Assembly (NCBI GenBank): GCA_023393915.1
Contig: JAEXBS010000009.1
Coordinates: forward strand, 1 to 6,026
DNA: 6,026 bases
Direction: 5' to 3'
Source of the DNA: Bacteroidota bacterium
Lineage (GTDB): Bacteria > Bacteroidota > Bacteroidia > Flavobacteriales > Weeksellaceae
A model generated the notes under the pieces. It saw only the letters and a program-made list of their open reading frames with translations. It made no database searches and was not told the origin of the DNA. Every line of letters starts with the position of its first letter. The first letter of the stretch is position 1. The translations under genes and the position numbers were made by a program. Below are positions 1 through 5,696 of this stretch, piece by piece.

Positions 1-362
1 ATCCCGCGAACAGCAACGAACACCTTGACTGCGATATATCCGTATTTGAGGAGGCGGTGCGTGAGGTCGTAACCGGCAGATACGGCTACGAACTGGATAT
101 GATGCCCTACCTGCCCGGCATGGCCGACATCAGCTATATGTCCTGCACAAATCCCGCGGCGGAAAAGGCCCTCATGGAACAGCTCTCCGTCCCGCGCTCC
201 CTCTACGACATTCCCTTCGACGACATCGCGGCGCTCAACATCCCCTGCTACAACCTCGGCCCGCACAGCGGCAATGTCCACCAGATGCTCGAGAGAGTAT
301 GGCTCCCCGACGTTGAAAAGGTCGTGCCGGAGACGATAGCGAAGATCATCGGCAAAGTATAA
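1..362 (+). CDS. RocB-like M20 family metallopeptidase, C-terminal fragment
   Basis: Only the last 119 codons are visible; the frame is open from base 3 leftwards and ends at TAA (360-362), so the gene begins outside the window. The fragment has the closing part of an M20/M28-type zinc peptidase. A segment MPYLPGMADISYM is followed by the core IPCYNLGPHSGNVHQMLERV, whose His codon (279-281) and Glu of LERV (291-293) occupy the place of the late metal-site His and following Glu in RocB and relatives. RocB proteins were named for arginine utilisation in Bacillus, but their exact substrate is poorly defined, so a role in peptide or amino-acid-derivative hydrolysis is inference. A GTG at 57 could look like a start but lies inside the conserved frame. 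Base composition is GC-rich (about 63% G+C in 181-240), unlike the neighbouring minus-strand genes. The gene converges on the racemase gene and shares its terminator. Confidence 0.75.
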   Translation, partial: PANSNEHLDCDISVFEEAVREVVTGRYGYELDMMPYLPGMADISYMSCTNPAAEKALMEQLSVPRSLYDIPFDDIAALNIPCYNLGPHSGNVHQMLERVWLPDVEKVVPETIAKIIGKV

Positions 363-377
363 TCCATTTAACATATA

Positions 378-412
378 AAAACTCCCGGTTACTGCCAGGC
401 ACCGGGAGTTTT
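378..412. terminator. Bidirectional rho-independent terminator between convergent genes
   Basis: A perfect 12-bp inverted repeat (378-389 with 401-412; arm AAAACTCCCGGT) encloses an 11-base loop (390-400). The GC-rich core ACTCCCGGT/ACCGGGAGT is flanked by A on the left and T on the right, so both strands give a stem followed by a U run: four T then CAATTATT on plus, five T then ATATG on minus. It lies 16 bases after the stop of the RocB-like gene and 40 bases after the stop of the racemase-family gene, so it should end both convergent transcripts. Confidence 0.9.
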
Positions 413-451
413 CAATTATTAATATTTATTTTCTGATTCTACTAGATGAAT

Positions 452-1462
452 TTATTCCAATGCAAATCCCATTCCTGTTTCATCTTCATCATTTATAACA
501 AAATGATGATAGCCGGTTATATAAGCCGTTCCTGTTATTTCCGGAATTATTCCTTTGAAATTACCGACCGTTGTTTCCGAAAGTATTTTGCCCTTAAAGG
601 TACCTTTGCCAAGTAATCCCTGAGAATATATTTCATCGCTTACCCTTAATTCCCCACGGGCATGATAATATGCGAGCATTGCTGACGTCCCTGTACCTCC
701 TGGAGAACGATCCGCCTGTTTTGTACTAAAAATATGGACATTACGATATTTTATACCAGGAGCCGTATTCTCAGTAAAAAAGGTTACAATGTCAACTCCT
801 TTAATATATGGTTTTTCAGGATGTACAATTTCTACCTTTTTATTAACAGCTTCTTTTACCAGAGCACCGAGTTCTTTTAATTTTGTTGTATTCTCAGGTT
901 CGATACTTGTGCCAAACTGTTCAACTGGTAATATCGCAAAATAATTTCCTCCAAACACAACATCCAATTTTGTTAAACCATAGCCCGGAAGGTTAACCTC
1001 CAGATCTTTATACTCTGTGAACGCGGGGACATTGGTTAGGGATGCGCTTTTTACTTTACCTGCTTTATCTATATCTACATTGACTTTTATAATGCCGGCA
1101 GGCGATTCAAAAACTACTGTTTTATCTTTCTTTTGTGATACATCAACAAGATTTGATTCAACAACAGTTGTTGCAATACCGATCGTCCCATGACCACACA
1201 TATTTAAGTAATGGTAATTATCAATAAATATTATACCAAAATCAGCCTCTGGGACAGTTGGTTCCACAAGAAAACATCCAAACATATCTCGGTGCCCTCT
1301 TGGCTCGCACATTAACGCTTTGCGAACATAATCATAATGTTCCTTGACGTACTCTCGTTTTTCCTGGATGTCGCGGCCAGGTACATTAACTATTCCACCA
1401 ACTATAACTCTTGTCGGCTCTCCATCCGTATGGCTGTCAATAGTAAAAATATCTTTCTTCAA
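452..1462 (-). CDS. Proline racemase family protein (PrdF / hydroxyproline epimerase / dehydratase superfamily) with Gly at the second catalytic position
   Basis: The product has 336 residues, the usual length for this family of pseudo-symmetric two-lobe enzymes that act on proline or hydroxyproline without a cofactor. Signature segments are IDSHTDGEPTR (8-18), MCGHGTIG (88-95) with the first catalytic Cys89, and ITGYHHFVIDE-like ITGYHHFVINDED near the C-terminus. The overall pattern recalls clostridial proline racemase PrdF. At the second active-site motif it reads DRSPGGTGTSA (251-261): Gly255 (codon 698-700) stands where racemases and epimerases have Cys and trans-3-hydroxyproline dehydratases have Thr. 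A racemase mechanism needs two thiols, so a one-base reaction such as dehydration is possible; the substrate is unproven. The start is TTG (1462-1460): the frame has a stop (TAA) four codons upstream, and GGGGG (1470-1474) sits 7 bases before it. It is the last gene of the TRAP operon, 72 bases after dctM, and has no signal peptide, so it acts in the cytoplasm. Confidence 0.9.
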   Translation of the reverse strand: MKKDIFTIDSHTDGEPTRVIVGGIVNVPGRDIQEKREYVKEHYDYVRKALMCEPRGHRDMFGCFLVEPTVPEADFGIIFIDNYHYLNMCGHGTIGIATTVVESNLVDVSQKKDKTVVFESPAGIIKVNVDIDKAGKVKSASLTNVPAFTEYKDLEVNLPGYGLTKLDVVFGGNYFAILPVEQFGTSIEPENTTKLKELGALVKEAVNKKVEIVHPEKPYIKGVDIVTFFTENTAPGIKYRNVHIFSTKQADRSPGGTGTSAMLAYYHARGELRVSDEIYSQGLLGKGTFKGKILSETTVGNFKGIIPEITGTAYITGYHHFVINDEDETGMGFALE

Positions 1463-1485
1463 TTTACTTCCCCCTTATAAATTAT

Positions 1486-1508
1486 TTTTCACTACGTTAA
1501 AGTGAAAA
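1486..1508 (-). promoter_or_regulatory. Intercistronic hairpin between dctM and the racemase-family gene
   Basis: A perfect 8-bp inverted repeat (TTTTCACT, 1486-1493; AGTGAAAA, 1501-1508) with a 7-base loop lies in the 72-base gap, 26 bases after the dctM stop and 12 bases before the G-run ribosome binding site of the next gene. On the minus strand it is followed by AATAATTTAT rather than a clean T run and is AT-rich, so a strong terminator is unlikely. An RNA stability or partial-attenuation element that sets the enzyme-to-transporter ratio is an inference. Confidence 0.45.
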
Positions 1509-1534
1509 TTATGGTTTTAGTGTTCATTCAAACA

Positions 1535-2818
1535 TTAATAACCTGATACAATTTTTGAAAAATATAAGATGTAATCTGGGAAAAATATCAACGCCAACAA
1601 AATGAATGTCAAAGCCACTATGTAGTAGATGATATATTTCGCCGCATATATCATATCGACACCAGCTATGGCAGTTGAAACATATAAACCGCTTGCAACT
1701 GGCGGCGTTTGCTGACCTATACACCAGCACATTAGTACTACCATAGCGAATTGAAGCGGGTCAATACCCGCATGTTTAACGAGAGGGAGAAACAACGGTA
1801 CTATTATGATTACCATTACCGTACCATCAAATACGAAACCTGCAATCAACAATATTATGCTGGCTATAATCATTATTGAAATATTTGAAGTAGCAAAACT
1901 CAGCATCAGATTCATAAGTTCCTGAGCAGCTTCCAGATAAGTCAGAGCCCATCCTAAAAGATCACCAGAAGCTATTATCAACATTACTGTAGCACTTCCA
2001 ACGAGAGATTCCCTTAAACACCGCACAAAAATATCTATATCTATTTCTTTATATGCAACACTAACAATTATGGAAAGAACCACAGCCATTCCAGCAGTTT
2101 CTGTAGGGGTTGCAATTCCATAGATTATGCTTCCCAATATGAGCACTGGTAAAGTCAATGCTGGTATCGCAGGTAAAAACGCTCTTACTATACTTCTCAC
2201 GGATATTTTATTTTCACCTAGTGGCAGCTTATATTTCAAGGCCAGAAAGTGCGTAACAAACATATATACCATCGACATTATGATTCCTAAGGGCACTCCA
2301 GCTAAAAATAACATGCCGACAGAAAGCCCCGACACTGAACCATATAGTATCAACGGAAGACTGGGAGGAATGACGATTCCTAACGATGAAGAAGCAGAAA
2401 CTATCGCCGCAGAATATCCAGGGTCATATCCCTTCTTTATCATGGTTGGTATCATCATGCTTCCTATCGCTGCACTAGTGCCAGTGGCAGTTCCACTGAT
2501 AGCCCCAAAAAACGCAGATGCAACGATTGTAATCATGCCCAGTCCGCCTCGCATTCTTCCAAGGAGAGAACCCGCAAAATCTATCAATCTCCTGGACACT
2601 CCGCCACGGTTCATAATATTGCCAGCAAGTATAAACATTGGCAAAGCTACCAGAGAATAACTTTCCGAGCCCATGTAGAAACGCTGAAAAATATATGTGA
2701 GAGGTACGTCACCAAGCACAAAAATGGCACTAATTCCAGAAATAGCAAGGGAAAATGCAATAGGTACACCTATTACCAACAGAATAAAGAGCAGCAGGAG
2801 CACGCTTATAACTATCAT
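1535..2818 (-). CDS. dctM: TRAP transporter large permease subunit (DctM family)
   Basis: The product (427 residues) is the main membrane subunit of a tripartite ATP-independent periplasmic transporter, which imports carboxylate-type solutes with Na+ or H+. It is almost wholly hydrophobic, with about a dozen membrane segments. Family motifs in order are GNIMNRGGVSRRLIDFA (66-82), GAISGTATGTSAAIGSMMIP (105-124), IPPSLPLILYG (150-160), GIATPTETAG (235-244) and QQTPPVASGLYVS (369-381), in both inverted-repeat halves as expected. The open frame extends upstream to 2914, but the ATG at 2818-2816 is chosen: it begins the family-typical hydrophobic N-terminus, gives the normal length, overlaps the dctQ stop as ATGA, and has GGGGG (2826-2830) 7 bases upstream. 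It must pair with DctQ and receive ligand from DctP encoded upstream. The sequence does not fix the substrate; the adjacent racemase-family enzyme points to a proline-like compound. Confidence 0.96.
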   Translation of the reverse strand: MIVISVLLLLFILLVIGVPIAFSLAISGISAIFVLGDVPLTYIFQRFYMGSESYSLVALPMFILAGNIMNRGGVSRRLIDFAGSLLGRMRGGLGMITIVASAFFGAISGTATGTSAAIGSMMIPTMIKKGYDPGYSAAIVSASSSLGIVIPPSLPLILYGSVSGLSVGMLFLAGVPLGIIMSMVYMFVTHFLALKYKLPLGENKISVRSIVRAFLPAIPALTLPVLILGSIIYGIATPTETAGMAVVLSIIVSVAYKEIDIDIFVRCLRESLVGSATVMLIIASGDLLGWALTYLEAAQELMNLMLSFATSNISIMIIASIILLIAGFVFDGTVMVIIIVPLFLPLVKHAGIDPLQFAMVVLMCWCIGQQTPPVASGLYVSTAIAGVDMIYAAKYIIYYIVALTFILLALIFFPDYILYFSKIVSGY

Positions 2819-3321
2819 TTTCTTTCCCCCATTCTTATTCCGAGCCTTAAACTGTTGACAACTTCTATTTCTACAAAAATAGTTTCCGTGAACATTAATA
2901 GAAATGAAATCCACATTACGCCATATACATAAAAATTTTTCAGTCCTGTGACCGGCATAGGAATCATTCCCATCTGTTCTATATACTCAATTCCATAAAA
3001 GACTATTATTAAAAGGAGGAGCATCATGACTGAGTTCGTAAATAGTAACAACGCATCTTTTCTACAGCTGCCTAATTTCTCTACAAACACTGACATCAGC
3101 AAATGCTGTTTGTTATACAGTGCGACAAAGGACCCTAAAAATGTTGTCCATACCAAAAGTATACGTACCAATTCTTCAGTCCAAGCCATTGGTGAATTAA
3201 ATATTTTTCTCATGATTACCTGAAAAAAGACCAAGGCCGCCATTCCAAGCAACATACTGCATCCGATAAATTCTGTGGCGCCAGCTACTCCTTTTCGTAT
3301 TTTTCTAAAACAAGAGCTCAC
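2815..3321 (-). CDS. dctQ: TRAP transporter small permease subunit (DctQ family)
   Basis: The product (168 residues, usual family length) has four hydrophobic helices at about 16-38, 52-69, 89-113 and 129-151. The DctQ signature AWTEELVRILLVWTTFLGS (46-64) is well preserved, with the Glu-Glu-Leu and Arg on helix 2. DctQ partners the large subunit in the inner membrane and supports docking of the solute-binding protein. The start is GTG (3321-3319); an ATG at 3328-3326 is out of frame and stops after seven codons. The ribosome binding site is a run of nine G (3329-3337), 7 bases before GTG. The stop TGA (2817-2815) overlaps the dctM start, so the two subunits are probably translationally coupled. 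It lies 28 bases after the dctP stop in the same transcript. Confidence 0.93.
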   Translation of the reverse strand: MSSCFRKIRKGVAGATEFIGCSMLLGMAALVFFQVIMRKIFNSPMAWTEELVRILLVWTTFLGSFVALYNKQHLLMSVFVEKLGSCRKDALLLFTNSVMMLLLLIIVFYGIEYIEQMGMIPMPVTGLKNFYVYGVMWISFLLMFTETIFVEIEVVNSLRLGIRMGERK

Positions 3322-3328
3322 TTGTCAT

Positions 3329-3337
3329 CCCCCCCCC
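3329..3337 (-). promoter_or_regulatory. Nine-G homopolymer acting as the dctQ ribosome binding site
   Basis: On the coding strand nine consecutive G precede the dctQ GTG start with a 7-base spacer (3322-3328, ATGACAA). It pairs with the CCUCC anti-Shine-Dalgarno core through a G-U wobble. Runs of this length are prone to slipped-strand length change. Here a change would alter the strength of the ribosome site rather than a reading frame, since the spacer itself stays fixed. Confidence 0.6.
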
Positions 3338-3349
3338 TTGTTTAAAAAG

Positions 3350-4348
3350 CTATTTTGCGGAAATAATTTTTTGGATTATGTCGTCGCCAACTCTGCCATG
3401 CTTCTTTTTATATTCATCCCATATTATCTTTACCGCATTTTGTATTTTAGTAAGTTCTTCGGGAGTTAATTCTTGAATATCCATACCTTTGGAACGTAAT
3501 TTATTTATTACATTGACATCATTTTCTTGATTCAACTTTCTATTAAGATCACGCCCTATACATGCCGCACTTAAAATTACTTCGCGCTGTTTATTGGACA
3601 ATCTATTCCATTTACGCATACTTATAAAAAGTGTTGCTGGAGAATAGACATGATTGGTAATTGTTAAATATTTCTGAACATCGTAAAAAGAGCTATCCCA
3701 TATCACCGAAAGAGGGTTTTCTTGTCCGTCAATAACTTTTTGTTCTAACGCCGCAAATACTTCAGAAAAAGGCATAGCCGTCGGTTTACTCCCTAATGCT
3801 TCAAATGTCTTTAAACGTTGTTGACTATAAGGAGTGCGGATTTTTAAACCACCAAAATCTTCTAGTTTTTTTATTGGATGTTTACTGTTTGTTACTTGAC
3901 GGAATCCGTCTTCCCAATACGCGAGAACTTTTAACCCTTTACTCTCAAGACCTTTCGCGACAGTGTTTCCTATTTCGCCGTCCAATATTTTCCATGCTTT
4001 TTCTCTGCCACTAAAAATAAATGGAAGATCAAATACTTCTTGTATAGGATTAATAAGAACAATTGGCGTAGAAGATATGCCTATATCTATCGTTCCCATC
4101 ATCACTCCTTGTTGTATATCCTCGCCAGATTTACCTAATTGTCCTGCAGGATACAGTTTTATTTTGATATTATTCTCTGGCTCAGATTCTATTAGTTCTT
4201 TAAATCGTTCTGCAGCTTTTCCCCAAGGATGTGCAAGAGGAAGTTCAAATGCAAAACGAAGTTCTACTGGTTTTTCATTGGCAAATAAAGGTGCGCATAA
4301 AATACCCCACATGGACAATATAATCAACAAAATAGCCAATTTTTTCAT
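3350..4348 (-). CDS. dctP: TRAP transporter solute-binding protein (DctP family)
   Basis: The product (332 residues) is the periplasmic binding protein of the TRAP system. It begins with a signal peptide: MKK, a hydrophobic stretch to about residue 20, then a likely cut after LFA (residue 23). Ligand-site landmarks of the family are present: Arg150 in GFRQVTN, the nearly invariant Arg171 in KIRTPYS, which pairs with the substrate carboxylate, and Asn211 in GQENPLSV. PFSEVFAALEQKVIDGQ (193-209) is the conserved strap before it. The ligand should therefore be a carboxylate, and context suggests proline, hydroxyproline or a betaine relative, which is inference. An ATG at 4363 is in frame, but the G run GGGGGG (4356-4361) overlaps it and lies 7 bases before the ATG at 4348, which directly begins the signal peptide, so 4348 is chosen. 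It is the first gene of the dctP-dctQ-dctM-racemase operon, behind the promoter at 4454-4481. Confidence 0.94.
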   Translation of the reverse strand: MKKLAILLIILSMWGILCAPLFANEKPVELRFAFELPLAHPWGKAAERFKELIESEPENNIKIKLYPAGQLGKSGEDIQQGVMMGTIDIGISSTPIVLINPIQEVFDLPFIFSGREKAWKILDGEIGNTVAKGLESKGLKVLAYWEDGFRQVTNSKHPIKKLEDFGGLKIRTPYSQQRLKTFEALGSKPTAMPFSEVFAALEQKVIDGQENPLSVIWDSSFYDVQKYLTITNHVYSPATLFISMRKWNRLSNKQREVILSAACIGRDLNRKLNQENDVNVINKLRSKGMDIQELTPEELTKIQNAVKIIWDEYKKKHGRVGDDIIQKIISAK

Positions 4349-4413
4349 TACATAACCCCCCATTTTTCAATTATTTTCTGTGTTTCGACATAAATCCTTA
4401 AAAGAAACCTCCT

Positions 4414-4433
4414 CTATACTCCTAGTTGTATAG
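4414..4433 (-). promoter_or_regulatory. Inverted repeat in the dctP leader next to the operator
   Basis: CTATAC (4414-4419) and GTATAG (4428-4433) form a 6-bp inverted repeat with an 8-base spacer, sharing two bases with the operator palindrome at 4432-4446. If transcription begins near 4447 it is within the first 35 bases of the leader and could fold in RNA or be part of a compound operator. Just downstream on the transcript is GAGGAGG (4414-4408), a strong Shine-Dalgarno match with no start codon at normal distance. Confidence 0.35.
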
Positions 4434-4446
4434 TTGTCCAACAACT
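4432..4446. promoter_or_regulatory. Probable GntR/FadR-type operator at the dctP transcription start
   Basis: AGTTGT-CCA-ACAACT is a perfect 6-bp inverted repeat with a 3-base centre. Its core TTGTCCAACAA has the GT-N3-AC arrangement typical of FadR-subfamily operators (compare FadR and PdhR sites). It begins a few bases downstream of the -10 box at 4454-4459, so a bound repressor would cover the transcription start. The obvious binder is the FCD regulator encoded at 4806-5570. A further TAGTTGT half-site lies directly beside it (4423-4429, with the second at 4431-4437). Confidence 0.7.
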
Positions 4447-4453
4447 TGACTTA

Positions 4454-4481
4454 AGTATATCTGTTTATATTTTTTTGTCAA
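4454..4481 (-). promoter_or_regulatory. Sigma-70 type promoter of the TRAP/racemase operon
   Basis: Read on the minus strand, TTGACA (4481-4476, consensus) and TATACT (4459-4454, five of six) are separated by 16 bases. Upstream of the -35 box is a very AT-rich stretch (about 4482-4520) that could act as an UP element. The predicted start near 4447 gives a leader of about 100 bases before the dctP ATG at 4348. Confidence 0.75.
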
Positions 4482-4522
4482 TAGTTATTATTTTTCTAAA
4501 AATTTCTAGTTGTTTTTAGAAA

Positions 4523-4754
4523 ATTAGAGTATTCTAATGTAGGTTTACAAATATAAATTATAGAAATGGTTAATAATACTAAAATATTTTTAAAAATATC
4601 AGAGTGTAATATATAGATATTATTATCTATACTTTATTTTTATCATTAAAGCTACAGCATGAAGTCATCATTAGAATGATTAGAAGGGGATCTTGAATTA
4701 AAACAGCATATATTCAATTATAAAAAATATTACGCTTGTTAGGCGTAATCTAAT
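4523..4754. repeat. Cluster of ATTAGA/TCTAAT words in the AT-rich gap between dctP and the regulator gene
   Basis: The stretch 4482-4721 has no gene and is extremely AT-rich (9 G+C in 4561-4620). Within this gap and the adjoining terminator the hexamer ATTAGA or its complement occurs five times: 4523-4528 and 4533-4538 (a perfect palindrome with a 4-base centre), 4670-4675 and 4679-4684 (tandem, 9-base period), and 4749-4754. A second palindrome, ATCATT-AG-AATGAT (4667-4680), overlaps the tandem pair. By hand estimate fewer than one copy would be expected by chance. Function is unknown; binding sites for another regulator, or merely AT-rich drift, are both possible. Confidence 0.3.
4722..4749 (-). 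terminator. Rho-independent terminator of the GntR regulator gene
   Basis: On the minus strand, ATTACGC and GCGTAAT (4749-4743 and 4735-4729) form a 7-bp stem with a 7-base loop, followed by AT and a run of six T (4727-4722). It begins 57 bases after the regulator stop codon (4808-4806) and separates that transcript from the TRAP operon, which has its own promoter further on. Confidence 0.75.
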
Positions 4755-4805
4755 CTTCAATAATACAAAACTAAAAACGCAATAAGAGTCCTGTAGAAAA
4801 AATCT

Positions 4806-5570
4806 CTATTTTTCATTTTCAACCATTTGTACTAGCATCGTAAATAAATGCCGCCTCATTACTTCATGAGCACCAAAACAATCACGTTGTTTTATCTTTT
4901 CCAGTATTTTCTCATGGTCATTACAATTCCAGATAACCTTTTTCCTGATAATTTCTTTATCAGTCGTCTTAAGAAAATAATTTTTATGCGAGTCTTTTAT
5001 CTCCACTGTCAATGTCTCAAATAATTTAAGTGCAAGATTATTTCCGCACTTTTCTGCTAATCCAATATGGAATAATGAAGGTTCCTCAAGAAATTTTTCG
5101 TCAAACTCTCTATTTTCTATGCGAGCCCTTTCATCTTGAACGATAATATCAAGTTCTTCAATATCGTTGTCTGATGCCCTCTCAGCAACCCAAAATGCAA
5201 TTTGCGAATCCAACATCATCCTAATTTCAGAAATATCCAACATTGATAAATCTGTACTTAATGACCTTATCAATTCTAGGCTGTTTATCTTTTGAAGGGC
5301 CTGCTCCGACACTAACGTTCCTGACCCTTGTTTCTTTTCAAGCACACCAAACCACGTTAAAGCATTTAAAGCCTCTCTTACACTATTACGGCTAACACCG
5401 AACTTAGCCGCAAGTTCTATTTCGCCTTGAATCTTGTCACATGGAGAGATTTCTTTAGCTTTTATCGCATCTATAATCTGCCGAATAATGTTCTCGGAAA
5501 TATTTTCCTTTTTCCCTGTCGGTATCCACAACAACGATTTTTTTGTATTTGAAGCTCGAACATAAGTCAT
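4806..5570 (-). CDS. GntR family transcriptional regulator, FadR/FCD subfamily
   Basis: The product (254 residues) has an N-terminal winged helix-turn-helix: IIRQIIDAIKAKEISPCDKI (28-47), LAAKFGVSRNSVREALNAL (53-71, recognition helix) and the wing LEKKQGSGTLVS (77-88). An all-helical FCD ligand domain follows to the end. FCD domains bind carboxylates through a metal held by one Asp and three His. The His are visible (His168 in LFHIGLAEKCGN, His219 in NDHEKIL, His241 in MRRHL), but the acidic residue expected four places before the first His is Pro164; Glu162 and Glu163 are nearby. The N-terminus has about 20 extra residues before the DNA-binding domain. ATG 5570 has GAGGAG 9 bases upstream. 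The gene lies 457 bases upstream of dctP with its own terminator, so it is a separate unit and very likely controls the operon through the palindrome at 4432-4446. Repression relieved by the imported substrate is the usual mode, here inferred. Confidence 0.93.
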   Translation of the reverse strand: MTYVRASNTKKSLLWIPTGKKENISENIIRQIIDAIKAKEISPCDKIQGEIELAAKFGVSRNSVREALNALTWFGVLEKKQGSGTLVSEQALQKINSLELIRSLSTDLSMLDISEIRMMLDSQIAFWVAERASDNDIEELDIIVQDERARIENREFDEKFLEEPSLFHIGLAEKCGNNLALKLFETLTVEIKDSHKNYFLKTTDKEIIRKKVIWNCNDHEKILEKIKQRDCFGAHEVMRRHLFTMLVQMVENEK

Positions 5571-5618
5571 ATTTCTTTACTCCTCAATATAATTTTATTT
5601 ATTCCGTATTTCATATAC

Positions 5619-5648
5619 ATTATAATAAGATTTTACATCTTAAAACAA
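5619..5648 (-). promoter_or_regulatory. Candidate promoter of the GntR regulator gene
   Basis: On the minus strand TATAAT (5624-5619) is a consensus -10 box; TTGTTT (5648-5643) lies 18 bases upstream as a weak -35 box. The predicted start near 5612 leaves a leader of about 42 bases before the ATG at 5570. The region is AT-rich, so chance matches are possible. Confidence 0.45.
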
Positions 5649-5666
5649 TATATCAGAAATTTATAA

Positions 5667-5696
5667 TTTACAGTGAGCACACTTCACTCATATAAT
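5667..5696 (+). promoter_or_regulatory. Candidate promoter of the alpha-2-macroglobulin-like gene
   Basis: TTTACA (5667-5672) and consensus TATAAT (5691-5696) are 18 bases apart and read towards the gene at 5804, giving a leader of about 100 bases. An inverted repeat AGTGA-N7-TCACT (5672-5688) fills the spacer and might be a protein-binding site. The rest of the divergent gap 5571-5803 shows no gene. Confidence 0.5.

Noticed and set aside
57..362. A complete small gene starting with GTG at 57
   Set aside because: The same frame is open to the left edge with sequence that continues the M20 peptidase; no ribosome site justifies a separate start.
2127..2660. A 177-codon plus-strand open frame
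   Set aside because: It lies wholly antisense to dctM, whose motifs are clear, and its protein has no recognisable pattern.
2819..2914. Upstream extension of dctM by 32 residues
   Set aside because: It would run through the dctQ gene; the ATG at 2818 has the G-run ribosome site, the ATGA overlap and the normal DctM N-terminus.
3963..4355. A 130-codon plus-strand open frame
   Set aside because: It is antisense to the first 40% of dctP and mirrors that coding sequence; no ribosome site or family pattern was seen.
4349..4363. Earlier in-frame ATG for dctP at 4363
   Set aside because: That ATG overlaps the G run that serves as ribosome site for the ATG at 4348, and MKKLAILL is a typical signal-peptide start.
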